Source of the DNA: a virus
DNA: 22,589 nt
Reading direction: 5' to 3' (one strand)
IMG/VR virus record: IMGVR_UViG_3300021432_000039
Span: 1 to 22,589 of that record
In this document: piece after piece, positions 6,812 to 14,094 of the stretch
How positions within the stretch are numbered: position 1 is the stretch's first letter
Layout: each line of letters opens with the position of its first letter
Notes under the pieces: generated by a model
The model's input: only the letters and a program-made list of their open reading frames with translations
Told to the model about the DNA's origin: nothing
Database searches by the model: none
Program-made: the position numbers and the translations under genes

Positions 6812-7852
6812 TTAGATAGCGGCTTCGTTGTTGAGGATTTGATCGCAGGTCCGACAGGGGATACCCCGGAAGGTTGTGATCGGCTTACCGTCGAACTCTT
6901 CGATGCGGAGCAGGACGTTGGTTTTGTTCATAGCTTGGAGGTCCAGATACGTTCTGATCACACGGTTGCAGTAGATGACCGTGCGACCCATGTTGGCCCG
7001 GACCTCGGGGGTGTCGGACGTCTGAATGGTACCAGCCGAGACGGGCTGGGTGGGGAGCTTGTAGATTGCGCGAACGATGAGATTGATAAGGTTCGCGGCG
7101 GACACGCCCGTAAGTTGGGTGATGTCGATGTTGGCAATACGTGCGACGTATCTCCAATCTCGAAGAACATACCCAATCTCCCACTTGAAGTGGTCACGGT
7201 AGGCCTGGTAGGTATTGCTTGAGGAGTCCGTGACAGGCCACTCACCCATATCTCGGTGCTGGAGGCCGGTGATCTTTCCCTTTGGGAAAATGCCATGGGC
7301 GGTATCATCGCCCCAGACGTGGACCCAGATGGAGGTATTGGTGGAGGCAGCGCCGCCACCAGAGAGGACGTTGTTGGCGGTCTGCGAATTTGCAACAGTG
7401 CTTGTGCTGTACCTCGGCGATAGCCCGGTAAACCGTTCCGGGTTCACGAACTGGTTGCCGTAGATGAGGGTACCGGCCACTTGCTGAGACATCCCTTCAA
7501 GGAAGGCCTTAGTCTCCGAAAGCCGGAACTCTTGGGTGTTGCCATTGAGGTCCGCGATGTCCTTGTCGATCACGGAGTAGGTTTCGAGGTTGCCACACGC
7601 GTCGACGATCTGCGCGGTGGTGGACTTCGCGTTCGGGACGCCTTGGTTGAGCAAGCGCCAAGTGGCCTGGGGCAGGCCGGTTCGGACGGTGGTCTTATGA
7701 CCGGTGGGTTGGTTGCCCTCGACGACCATCATGTCTTCGAGGACTTCGTTGGTTTGGGACAGGAGTTCGATGATACGGGCGACCTTATACCCGTCTTCGA
7801 CTCGCTTGGCCCAATCGGCGTAGGTGAGTGAGAGGTTGCCAATCGTTGCCAT
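6812..7852 (-). CDS. Major capsid protein, BPP-1 (Bbp17)-like HK97 fold
   Basis: This is 346 residues from ATG at 7852 with AAGGAG upstream, a strong initiation site as expected for the most abundant virion protein. Supporting segments include LTYADWAKRVEDGYKVARII and ELLSQTNEVLEDMMVVEGNQ near the N-terminus. A GLPQATWRLLNQGV stretch and SVIDKDIADLNGNTQEFRLSE follow, with FRGIPCRTCDQILNNEAAI at the C-terminus. These are typical of the podovirus major capsid group that includes BPP-1 Bbp17. The length is normal for an HK97-fold capsid subunit without a delta domain. It lies between scaffold and cement genes, which confirms the role. It probably assembles the procapsid around the scaffold before packaging. 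Confidence 0.9.
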   Translation of the reverse strand: MATIGNLSLTYADWAKRVEDGYKVARIIELLSQTNEVLEDMMVVEGNQPTGHKTTVRTGLPQATWRLLNQGVPNAKSTTAQIVDACGNLETYSVIDKDIADLNGNTQEFRLSETKAFLEGMSQQVAGTLIYGNQFVNPERFTGLSPRYSTSTVANSQTANNVLSGGGAASTNTSIWVHVWGDDTAHGIFPKGKITGLQHRDMGEWPVTDSSSNTYQAYRDHFKWEIGYVLRDWRYVARIANIDITQLTGVSAANLINLIVRAIYKLPTQPVSAGTIQTSDTPEVRANMGRTVIYCNRVIRTYLDLQAMNKTNVLLRIEEFDGKPITTFRGIPCRTCDQILNNEAAI

Positions 7853-7874
7853 TTAAGGCTCCTTGTTGCAGGGG

Positions 7875-8633
7875 CTAGCGGCGATCGCTCGCCGATGGGA
7901 GTGTGGGCCACATGGCCGCTGCTGCTCCCGGCTCGGACCTAGCGCCGGGTGCGGATTGACCGAACCTGCTAGGGCCGTTGCCTGCAACATGCGTACCTTC
8001 GGTCAGCTGCTTGGCGAAATGGTCCATCATGCGGATGAAGGCAGGGTGGTTGCCAACTCCGGTGATGTCCATCGCCTCGCGGAAGTCCGAGGCCAGCTTC
8101 GCGTCGGGGACTCCGTCGAGGAGCTTCCCGATTCGAACATTGACTTCCTGACCCGGGCCGAGTTTGCCGCGCAGGTCGGGGTGGTCTTGAGCTTCTTTCA
8201 GCCAACCGGAGACGGTGTCCTGATAGGCTTTGAAGGGGGCTTGGAAGGCCTCGGTGGTGAGCTCGCGATACATGTCGACAAGCTTCTGCGCACCATCTTG
8301 AGGAATGCCGAGCTGTTTAAAAAGGCTATCCGCTTTCGTCTTGACATCTGGGTCAAGAGTGAAACCGTCAGGGACCTTGTAGTCTTCATATTTTTCAGGG
8401 GCGCCCTTTGCGGCTTCCTTGCCTTCGTCTTTCTTCTCGCCTTCGGCCTTTTGATTGAGGACGGACTTGCCTTCATTGCTTGACTCGGTCTTCGTCTGGG
8501 TCGTGCCTTCGGATGTAGTCGTCGATGCCGTCGTCGTCTCGTTCGACTTCGCCGTCCCCTGATCCGCTATCGTCCCGTCCCCGGTCCGGGCTATGCCCGA
8601 GGTGTCGGTTGTCGTCGTCTGTTCGTCCGCCAT
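7875..8633 (-). CDS. Capsid scaffolding/assembly protein
   Basis: This is 252 residues from ATG at 8633 with AGAGG six bases upstream. The first 75 residues are low-complexity T, S, E, K and G, typical of phage scaffolds. A PEKYEDYKVPDGFTLDP motif follows, and this Y-x-x-Y/F-x-x-P pattern is common in scaffold and head-assembly proteins. Then comes a helical region (about residues 95-215) with VKTKADSLFKQLGIPQDGAQKLVD and LREAMDI-like segments, and a glycine/alanine-rich C-terminus. It sits directly upstream of the major capsid gene. Its first 161 bp overlap, in a different frame, the tail of the preceding Bbp19-like gene. No protease motif is seen. Confidence 0.83.
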   Translation of the reverse strand: MADEQTTTTDTSGIARTGDGTIADQGTAKSNETTTASTTTSEGTTQTKTESSNEGKSVLNQKAEGEKKDEGKEAAKGAPEKYEDYKVPDGFTLDPDVKTKADSLFKQLGIPQDGAQKLVDMYRELTTEAFQAPFKAYQDTVSGWLKEAQDHPDLRGKLGPGQEVNVRIGKLLDGVPDAKLASDFREAMDITGVGNHPAFIRMMDHFAKQLTEGTHVAGNGPSRFGQSAPGARSEPGAAAAMWPTLPSASDRR

Positions 8634-8925
8634 CGTTGGCCTCTCGCATCATGAAGATGAATTGATCTGGGCAGGCACGGAGCAGGTCTGCGATTAGCTC
8701 CAGGCCGATGTTCTGTTCACCGAGTTGGAAGTTGGTCGCGGCGTCGTCGCCGGTGTAGGGGGTTTTGAAAGCGTGACAGCGGGCGATGAGGCGCCACATC
8801 CAGGCACGGCCATTGGGGGTGGTCATGATCATTGTAAGGACGCCGTCGTCCAGAGCGCGATCGGTCTTCGAGCGCTTCTGGGCGGCGCGGATCATACGCG
8901 TGTCGGAGGCGTTGTAATCACTCAC
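8473..8925 (-). CDS. Bbp19-family phage protein
   Basis: This is 150 residues. GTG at 8925 overlaps the stop of a 30-residue membrane ORF (GTGA). The core (residues about 24-96) has LTMIMTTPNGRAWMWRLIARC, FKTPYTGDDAATNFQLGEQNIG and LIADLLRACPDQFIFMMREAN. This fits the Bbp19-like family found beside portal genes in BPP-1-type phages: a TPxGRxxxWRLL helix, a PYTG loop, an N-x-G-x-x-L helix and a closing MMREA. The last 54 residues are D, R and G-rich low complexity, encoded entirely within the overlap with the scaffold gene. The molecular function of the family is not known to me; head assembly is inferred from synteny. Confidence 0.8.
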   Translation of the reverse strand: MSDYNASDTRMIRAAQKRSKTDRALDDGVLTMIMTTPNGRAWMWRLIARCHAFKTPYTGDDAATNFQLGEQNIGLELIADLLRACPDQFIFMMREANDGGRTDDDNRHLGHSPDRGRDDSGSGDGEVERDDDGIDDYIRRHDPDEDRVKQ

Positions 8926-9014
8926 CGTGTCTGGTTCCTTGCATAAGCAACGAGAAAGCCAATAACTACAACGACTACAACCGTACCAATAAATGCTAGT
9001 GTGAACTCCATCAT
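8922..9014 (-). CDS. 30-residue single-pass membrane peptide
   Basis: ATG at 9014 overlaps the portal stop (ATGA) and its TGA overlaps the GTG of the Bbp19-like gene (GTGA), so the frame exactly fills the gap between two certain genes. The peptide is MMEFTLAFIG, then a run of six valines, then IGFLVAYARNQTR. It is one transmembrane helix with a short basic C-terminus. Such tight coupling on both sides argues that it is translated. Possible roles include a tiny holin-like or membrane-targeting peptide, but size and topology alone do not decide this. It is well below the usual ORF length cut-off. Confidence 0.65.
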   Translation of the reverse strand: MMEFTLAFIGTVVVVVVIGFLVAYARNQTR

Positions 9015-10828
9015 GGTGCAGCCCCCGTCAGCTTCGTCATAAGCGAGCCCTGACCAGGGGAGGCTTCGCTGAGGGACTTGGCGCCAGCGGCAAGCTTCTG
9101 TGCGGTGTCGGCCTGAGCGGCGACCTGGGCCTGTTGCTGTTGCTGAGCGCGCTGATCGCGGATGGCTTGGAGTTGCTGAGGCGATCGGATTAGCTTAGGA
9201 TCGTTGTTGTAAAGGAAGGAGATTTTGTCAAGGCCGTAATCGATGTCGACGTTATCGGTCGCGGCAGGGTCGATGCCTGCGAGGCCGCCGACCATGTTGA
9301 AGAGCCGTTCGATGCCAGAGGCCTGCGCGCCGTTCTGGGCAAGCTCGATCATGGAGGTGAATTGGGTGTGGATGTTGGCGCCGGCGATGGCGGGTGGGGC
9401 TGGGGGGAGGATACCAGCGCGGCTAGCGATGCCGAAAATTCTCTCATGCATTGGGGCAAAGGCTTCGTGATTGAGTCTTTCCAACACCGGTCCAAGCATA
9501 AGCATGGCTTCGGCCCGTCGAGCATCAATCTCAGTTGCAGTAACATTGGACCTCGTCTCGAATTGGGAGATGACTTGGAAGAGGTTGTTATAAAAGGTCT
9601 CTTTAATCCGGGAACGGACATCGGCCATCTGCTCCATCATTTCCTTGACCTGGGGATTGACGAGATAGGCAGGGGCGAAGCCGGATTTGCCGGAGACGGT
9701 CATGCCGTTGACGTAGGTCACGCCGCCGGGGAGGAGTGAGGCGGGTTGGTTTTTGAGTTGGATGTCGCCCACCATCGGGGGGTTGACCATCTTGTCGATG
9801 CCCTGCGAGAGGCGCTTGGTTTCTACCTGGAGTTGTTTAATGTCTGGGAGCGCGTCCATACCAGGGGATCGGCCGTAGGCGTCATTGGACACCAGGTCCC
9901 ATCGAGTCGTAATAGCAGGGTTTTCGTGGAAGCCACGGGAGGAAAGTAGGCCACGAACGTTACCACCTCCCCCGCCCTGGGGCGAAGCCGAACCTCCCCA
10001 CTCCCAATAGCACTCACGGAAAGGGAAGAGTTCAGGGACACCGTACTTGCGGCCATCTTCGTTTGGCTCCACGAGGTGGGCGACGACTAATTCACGAGTA
10101 AGTGAGGTACCTCCTTCAGTCCATAGGCGGGCGGTGGAAGGGGAAAGGTTCTCCACCCCGAAGCGGTTAGCACACTGATCAACTGTGTTCGTGAACTCAC
10201 GGGCGAAGACATTCGGACGATAGTACCCGTCTTGATCGATGTAGTATTCTCCGAAGCAGGGATTGAAGCATCGGATAACATTTTCAAAGTCCTCATAGAT
10301 GAGCATCACCGCCGTGCCGAAGACGACGAGGTCGAAGTAGAAGATGGCGAGGGAGTCGTAGAAGTTGGACTGGAGGAGGATGAGGTTGATGAGGCGCTCG
10401 ACGGCGGAGAGCCAGAGGCTGATAGGAGAGGTCTGGGTCGAGTCGATGTTGTTGATCTTGTAACGGAACCAACGCTTGGTGGGGTCCGAGCAACCCATCA
10501 TCATACCCGCAGCCAAGTTCCGTGCTGCTAATGTGCCAGTAGAGTCGAGGATATGCTGGTTGATAGGTGACCCGCGTTGTTGCTGGTTTGGGGTGATCAG
10601 CCATTTGTATCTCCGAGGAAGGATGTAGTCTGCGAGCTCACGGCCGTGGACCCACCAGGAGTAGCGGTTGATCCGGAGGCCGAGGAGGCGGCTTTCAGCT
10701 TTCTGTCTAAAGAGTTGCTCAGGGGTGTCAAGCCTTATGTTAGCGCGCATCGTTGCGCGGTTGACCTTCGCCTGCATCGCGGGATGGAGGCGCATGAAGC
10801 CGGAATTGTAGGCGGATTGTTCAGGCAC
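9011..10828 (-). CDS. Portal protein (head-to-tail connector)
   Basis: This is 605 residues starting with GTG at 10828, inside the end of a small upstream ORF (8-bp overlap). The segments ADYILPRRYKW, HILDSTGTLAARNLAAGMMMG and DPTKRWFRYKI are hallmarks of the podovirus head-tail connecting protein family (T7 gp8/BPP-1 type). Later come WTEGGTSLTRELVVAHLVEPN, GRSPGMDALPDIKQLQ and a long helical stem ending in FETRSNVTATEIDARRAE. The C-terminal 60 residues are Q and A-rich. The portal forms the dodecameric ring at one capsid vertex, through which the terminase translocates DNA and to which tail parts attach. Position after terminase and before scaffold fits. No truncation is seen. Confidence 0.92.
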   Translation of the reverse strand: MPEQSAYNSGFMRLHPAMQAKVNRATMRANIRLDTPEQLFRQKAESRLLGLRINRYSWWVHGRELADYILPRRYKWLITPNQQQRGSPINQHILDSTGTLAARNLAAGMMMGCSDPTKRWFRYKINNIDSTQTSPISLWLSAVERLINLILLQSNFYDSLAIFYFDLVVFGTAVMLIYEDFENVIRCFNPCFGEYYIDQDGYYRPNVFAREFTNTVDQCANRFGVENLSPSTARLWTEGGTSLTRELVVAHLVEPNEDGRKYGVPELFPFRECYWEWGGSASPQGGGGGNVRGLLSSRGFHENPAITTRWDLVSNDAYGRSPGMDALPDIKQLQVETKRLSQGIDKMVNPPMVGDIQLKNQPASLLPGGVTYVNGMTVSGKSGFAPAYLVNPQVKEMMEQMADVRSRIKETFYNNLFQVISQFETRSNVTATEIDARRAEAMLMLGPVLERLNHEAFAPMHERIFGIASRAGILPPAPPAIAGANIHTQFTSMIELAQNGAQASGIERLFNMVGGLAGIDPAATDNVDIDYGLDKISFLYNNDPKLIRSPQQLQAIRDQRAQQQQQAQVAAQADTAQKLAAGAKSLSEASPGQGSLMTKLTGAAP

Positions 10829-10985
10829 CGGGCGAGGGCTCCGATGGTGCGGGGGTGCCTTTGGACTTGGAGATGGTGCCGAGCTTGTGCATGGTGGCGA
10901 GGGCCATGAGCATGTCGGTTTCGGAGGGCTGGGGCTGCTGCGCAGGTTGGCCCTTGGCTTGGCCCTTGGCGAAGGGGACGATCAT
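10821..10985 (-). CDS. 54-residue hypothetical protein between terminase and portal
   Basis: ATG at 10985 overlaps the stop of the preceding 64-residue ORF (ATGA), and the portal GTG lies within its last codons. The protein begins MIVPFAKGQAKGQ, continues with a Q/P-rich stretch, a short helix (TDMLMALATMHKLGTI) and a proline-rich end. The exact chaining of starts and stops supports translation. It has no recognisable domain. Small proline- and glutamine-rich proteins between terminase large and portal genes occur in many podoviruses, with unknown function. Confidence 0.6.
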   Translation of the reverse strand: MIVPFAKGQAKGQPAQQPQPSETDMLMALATMHKLGTISKSKGTPAPSEPSPGA

Positions 10986-11176
10986 GCAAACCCCGCTCCG
11001 CCGATCAGGGATTTGTTGCCCTGGTTCTGCTGCGAGGCTGCGAGGCCCGCACCGAGGTAGGTGGGTTGGGAGGATTTGGCTTGGGGCTTTTGACCTGGGC
11101 CCGCTTGGCCGAACATCGGCGGGGCCGCGGGAGCCGAAGGCAGGACAGGAGGCGGAGGGGTTGGAGGCGACATCAT
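10982..11176 (-). CDS. 64-residue proline/glycine-rich hypothetical protein
   Basis: The start at 11176 abuts and overlaps the terminase stop by one base, and the stop overlaps the next ATG (ATGA). The first 35 residues are mostly P, A, S and G (MMSPPTPPPPVLPSAPAAPP). They are followed by a G/Q/A/S-rich tail with LGAGLAASQQNQGNKSL and a GGAGFA end. The protein is probably disordered. It is a virion-operon accessory protein by position. No motif or family is recognised. Confidence 0.62.
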   Translation of the reverse strand: MMSPPTPPPPVLPSAPAAPPMFGQAGPGQKPQAKSSQPTYLGAGLAASQQNQGNKSLIGGAGFA

Positions 11177-12696
11177 TATGCAGCCCTCACTTCGTCTTCG
11201 TAGCGCTCGAAGGGGTCATAGTCGTGTTCCACATTGGGCTTGTGGGGGTGGTCGCCACCGGCGTATTCGTGCGGGGCGAGGGCGTTCGAGAAGGTCAGGG
11301 CGAGGGCGTCGATATCGTCGAGCTCGAGATCGGGGTCGAGCTTGAGCATATCTTCCTTGGAGATGAGTTGGATTTCATCCCGCTTGTTGAAGGTGTACTT
11401 GATCGCCATGAACTGGCGCTTAAGGTCCGGGTCGTCAGGGAGGCAACCGGTCTTCGCCCAGGCGCGCAGGGCCCCATACATGCCGCTGCGCATGTTGGCG
11501 TAGCGCTCCTGTTCGGAGCCGAAGGACCTATGCGGAGTCATATCTTTGCTACCAAATTGTACCTCGTAGCAGAAGAGGGCCTTATGCCGGATTTGGTCTA
11601 CGACGCCACCACCAACGCCGCCCCCGTCAACCATGATCCCATCCGCGTGCAGGCGGAAGTTGGCGTCGAAGACCTTCTCCGCTAGTTGTACAGTTGAAAG
11701 CCCTTGAAATCGTTCTCGAGGGTAGGTACGAGCGTCCCGTCCCTTGCGCGGGAAAATGACAGAAGCGTTCTTGCCATATCGAGCCACGTCCACCCCAAGG
11801 GCAAGCGGGTCGGTGAGGGAGGAGGCAGCGTCTCGGGACATGGCGTCGGTGATTTCGGCAGCATTGAAGAACTCCATCTCGCCGACTTTGGGGAACATGC
11901 CGTAGACGCGAATGCGGACGAAGTCGGAGTCTTCGCCGTAGGCTTCGATCCAACGGGCGATCTGATCCTTATTCGTAAAATCAATTGAGCGTGAGTCGAC
12001 GCAGGCGGTTTGCCAGAGCTTGGCGAACATGCCGCCGGGGAAGCATTCCTTGAAGCGGCCGGTATTGCGAGTCGGGTTGCCGTAGACGAGCCAGAGGATT
12101 TGGGTGTCCTTGTCGGTGAGGGCGCCTTCAGAGGTTTCCCAAATGATGTCGTCAATGGCGGAGGCTTCGTCCATGATCAGGAGGATGCGACGGCCCTGGT
12201 TGTGGAGGCCTGCGAAGGCCTCGGGATTGTTCTTGGACCAGGGAACTTGATCGAGGCGCCAAGTGCGTTCGTACTCGGGGTGGTAATACGACGTGGCTGT
12301 GAGCTTGAAAGTGTCCTTGGTTATGCTTGAGGCGTGCCATTTGCCAAGCTCGGCCCAGGTCTTGCCCTTCAGCTGCGGCTCGGTATTGGCGGTGACCACG
12401 CCCCTGGCATCGGGCATCGTATCGATCCCCCATTTGCAGAGCCAAGAGACTTCAGCGGATTTGCCTACGCCGTGGCCGGAGGCGCGGGCCTGCAAGATGG
12501 GTTGCAACGCCTCAGTCAAATTCGAGGTCGACATCAGCCGATCACGAATGCCCTTGAGTTGATCCTCTTGCCAATAGTTGGGGCCCTGGAAGTTGGCAAG
12601 GCGCGTACCGGGCTGACCCCATTCCCAAGCGCCGAGGACGTAGGCGAAGGGGTCCTTGCTTACGCTCGCAAGCCAGTTGACGAGGCTCTCATCCAT
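11176..12696 (-). CDS. terL: Terminase large subunit (packaging ATPase/nuclease)
   Basis: This is 506 residues from ATG at 12696. ATPase motifs: Walker A ASGHGVGKS (72-80), Walker B ILLIMDEAS (171-179) with D176 and E177, and coupling motif YGNPTR (205-210). Nuclease: LGVDVARYG with D303, IMVDGGGVGGG with D357, and DDIDALALTFS with D463, giving a plausible RNase H-like metal-binding triad. Both domains are therefore intact. The protein pumps DNA through the portal into the procapsid and cuts concatemers. The variant Walker A (G-H-G-V-G-K-S) is common in one branch of phage terminases. Terminase small lies directly upstream. The packaging strategy (headful or cos) cannot be read from this sequence. 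Confidence 0.95.
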   Translation of the reverse strand: MDESLVNWLASVSKDPFAYVLGAWEWGQPGTRLANFQGPNYWQEDQLKGIRDRLMSTSNLTEALQPILQARASGHGVGKSAEVSWLCKWGIDTMPDARGVVTANTEPQLKGKTWAELGKWHASSITKDTFKLTATSYYHPEYERTWRLDQVPWSKNNPEAFAGLHNQGRRILLIMDEASAIDDIIWETSEGALTDKDTQILWLVYGNPTRNTGRFKECFPGGMFAKLWQTACVDSRSIDFTNKDQIARWIEAYGEDSDFVRIRVYGMFPKVGEMEFFNAAEITDAMSRDAASSLTDPLALGVDVARYGKNASVIFPRKGRDARTYPRERFQGLSTVQLAEKVFDANFRLHADGIMVDGGGVGGGVVDQIRHKALFCYEVQFGSKDMTPHRSFGSEQERYANMRSGMYGALRAWAKTGCLPDDPDLKRQFMAIKYTFNKRDEIQLISKEDMLKLDPDLELDDIDALALTFSNALAPHEYAGGDHPHKPNVEHDYDPFERYEDEVRAA

Positions 12697-12714
12697 CGAC
12701 GGGGCCCCCGACCC

Positions 12715-13329
12715 CTAAGCAACCCGACGGCGCTTGGTCGTGAGGATCGACGCGAATGAAGGACGAGCCGGGGGCGGGGCGAGTGATGTGGGCACTGGCG
12801 GTGCCCCCGGCTCTGAAGTCAGTGAGGAGGGAACCGCGCTGACTTCAACGGCAGTGGACTCGATCACCTTCACTTCCTTTGCCTTCCCGCTGCGTTCGAT
12901 CGCGCGGTCCAGCAGGGCAGCGAAGTCGTGTTTGTGTTCGACCTGGGAGGTCTTGGGATAGCCGAAGCGATCAGCGCGGTCTTGCGAGAGGCGGTTGAGG
13001 GTAAGGAGCGGAAGTTCCTCTCCCTTCTCATCGGCATCATCCAGCTTATCTTGGATCATCGCCTCCGCGCGGATCATATTCCCCATCCCGAGGTCGAGGT
13101 ATTGATCCACGTTTCGGTTCCAAATCTTCTCAACGTCGTCGCGGTAGAGGGTGACGAGCTCCTTGAAGGAAGGGTCGGCGAGGAGGATTGAGATACGCTT
13201 GAACGAAATCCCCGTCTGACGGCGGATATGGTCATGGGTCGCGCCGATGGCGACGAGCCGAGCGACCGCGTGATGGCGTTCGCGGTACTGATCAAGCTGT
13301 CGTCCGGCGGCGGTGAGGGCCCCCATCAC
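12715..13329 (-). CDS. terS: Terminase small subunit-like DNA-binding protein
   Basis: This is 204 residues from GTG at 13329, overlapping the nuclease stop (GTGA); an ATG follows directly and could also serve. Residues about 20-60 (AVARLVAIGATHDHIRRQTGISFKRISILLADPSFKELV) form a helix-turn-helix with the spacing of phage small terminases. A helical oligomerisation-type segment follows (about 62-120). The C-terminal 70 residues are P, A, S and T-rich with a basic end (TTKRRRVA). Terminase small recognises pac or cos and delivers DNA to terminase large, which follows immediately. The assignment rests on the HTH and position. Confidence 0.8.
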   Translation of the reverse strand: MMGALTAAGRQLDQYRERHHAVARLVAIGATHDHIRRQTGISFKRISILLADPSFKELVTLYRDDVEKIWNRNVDQYLDLGMGNMIRAEAMIQDKLDDADEKGEELPLLTLNRLSQDRADRFGYPKTSQVEHKHDFAALLDRAIERSGKAKEVKVIESTAVEVSAVPSSLTSEPGAPPVPTSLAPPPARPSFASILTTKRRRVA

Positions 13330-13754
13330 GCAGCCCTCCGACGAACCGAGCCGTAGGTATTGCCATGCATAAGCGAAGTCGCGCGCGGTGCGTCTGCGAT
13401 AAGCTTTGCCACCTTTGGGACCATTGACACGTCAATGTAAGTCCGTTTCAAAAGCTCGTTATGCTCGGGGAGATAACGCTGGATCAGCTTCATCTCCTCC
13501 GCGTCGAGCCTTTCGATTGGGACCCACTTGACTTTGATTGTATCGAACTCAATAAGCGGGACCTCCTCCTTGCCTTTGGCTGGACGGAGCCCTTTCTTAA
13601 ACCGCCGCATCCCGCTAATATGCTGGCCAATCCGGTGAAAGACGTTCAACGACTTCCCAACGTACAGCACTTCCCCCTTGCCAATGAGCAAGTAGACCCC
13701 CGTCCCAGGCTGGGGGTGCCCAAAAGGCTCAAACCCCTCCCGTTCCGATGCCAC
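13326..13754 (-). CDS. GIY-YIG domain nuclease
   Basis: This is 142 residues from GTG at 13754, chosen because GGAGG (13760-13764) lies five bases upstream. The longer frame starting at 13823 would include the promoter itself. The GIY-YIG core is clear: GVYLLIGKGEVLYVGKS (19-35), the downstream NVFHRIGQH with the catalytic-type arginine R41, and LDAEEMKLIQRYLPEHNE (83-100) with metal-binding-type glutamate and asparagine. It is therefore probably an active endonuclease. It is the first gene after the operon promoter and directly precedes the terminase genes. A free-standing homing nuclease or a packaging/host-DNA nuclease are both possible. Its small size and lack of a separate DNA-binding domain are notable. 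Confidence 0.85.
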   Translation of the reverse strand: MASEREGFEPFGHPQPGTGVYLLIGKGEVLYVGKSLNVFHRIGQHISGMRRFKKGLRPAKGKEEVPLIEFDTIKVKWVPIERLDAEEMKLIQRYLPEHNELLKRTYIDVSMVPKVAKLIADAPRATSLMHGNTYGSVRRRAA

Positions 13755-13776
13755 ACGATCCTCCATCATGCCAACT

Positions 13777-13805
13777 ATTGTATCACGTTCCTGCCTCAAA
13801 GTCAA
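13777..13805 (-). promoter_or_regulatory. Sigma70-like promoter for the packaging/virion operon
   Basis: On the minus strand TTGACT (13805-13800), a 17-base spacer, then TACAAT (13782-13777). The predicted start lies near 13770, only about 16 bases before the GTG of the nuclease gene, so the leader is minimal. The first 14 bases around the -35 (CTTGACTTTGAGGC) recur exactly in the promoter at 18112 on the other strand. Confidence 0.8.
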
Positions 13806-14094
13806 GTCAATTCTCGTCGTCAACTCGCGCCTCTCTCCCCACGTGATCGGTATGGGTTGTTCCTTGCAACAAAAATTTGCGGGGCACCACTGGGCTCGGC
13901 CACGCGCGCGATTTTGGGGGTGGGGGTGGCCGCAAAGTCACAGTGTGGCTCAAGGGCCACAGCTGCGCCCAACGCATAGCAGCCATGCAAACATATCAAT
14001 ACGTTCACGGTTTGTTTGTGCTATGCTATTCGGTAGTGCAAATCGCAATTCCGCTGTTGCACAACACAAGCCCCACGGGGCAGGAGAGATAGTC
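13806..14094. other. Divergent intergenic control region
   Basis: Non-coding gap between the leftward virion operon and the rightward small-gene block. It contains a short inverted repeat (TTGTT ccttgc AACAA, about 13858-13873), a G-run segment (13916-13929), a GTGGC/GCCAC hairpin near 13952-13967, and an extended -10 candidate (see 14019). No credible gene is seen; the long open frame through here lacks coding character. Confidence 0.5.
14019..14027 (+). promoter_or_regulatory. Possible extended -10 promoter for the 14095 gene
   Basis: TGCTATGCT is an extended -10 form (TGn followed by TATGCT) placed about 70 bases before the ATG at 14095. The -35 position at 17-base spacing (ATACGT) is poor. 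A promoter is expected here because the upstream gene is divergent, but this exact element is only a candidate. Confidence 0.35.

Noticed and set aside
13755-13823. N-terminal extension of the GIY-YIG gene to 13823
   Set aside because: The extension would be encoded by the promoter itself and by untranscribed DNA; GTG at 13754 has an ideally spaced GGAGG.
13916-13929. G-run segment G5-T-G5-T-G2 as a possible G-quadruplex
   Set aside because: There are not four separate runs of three or more G with proper loops; at best a weak two-tetrad structure.
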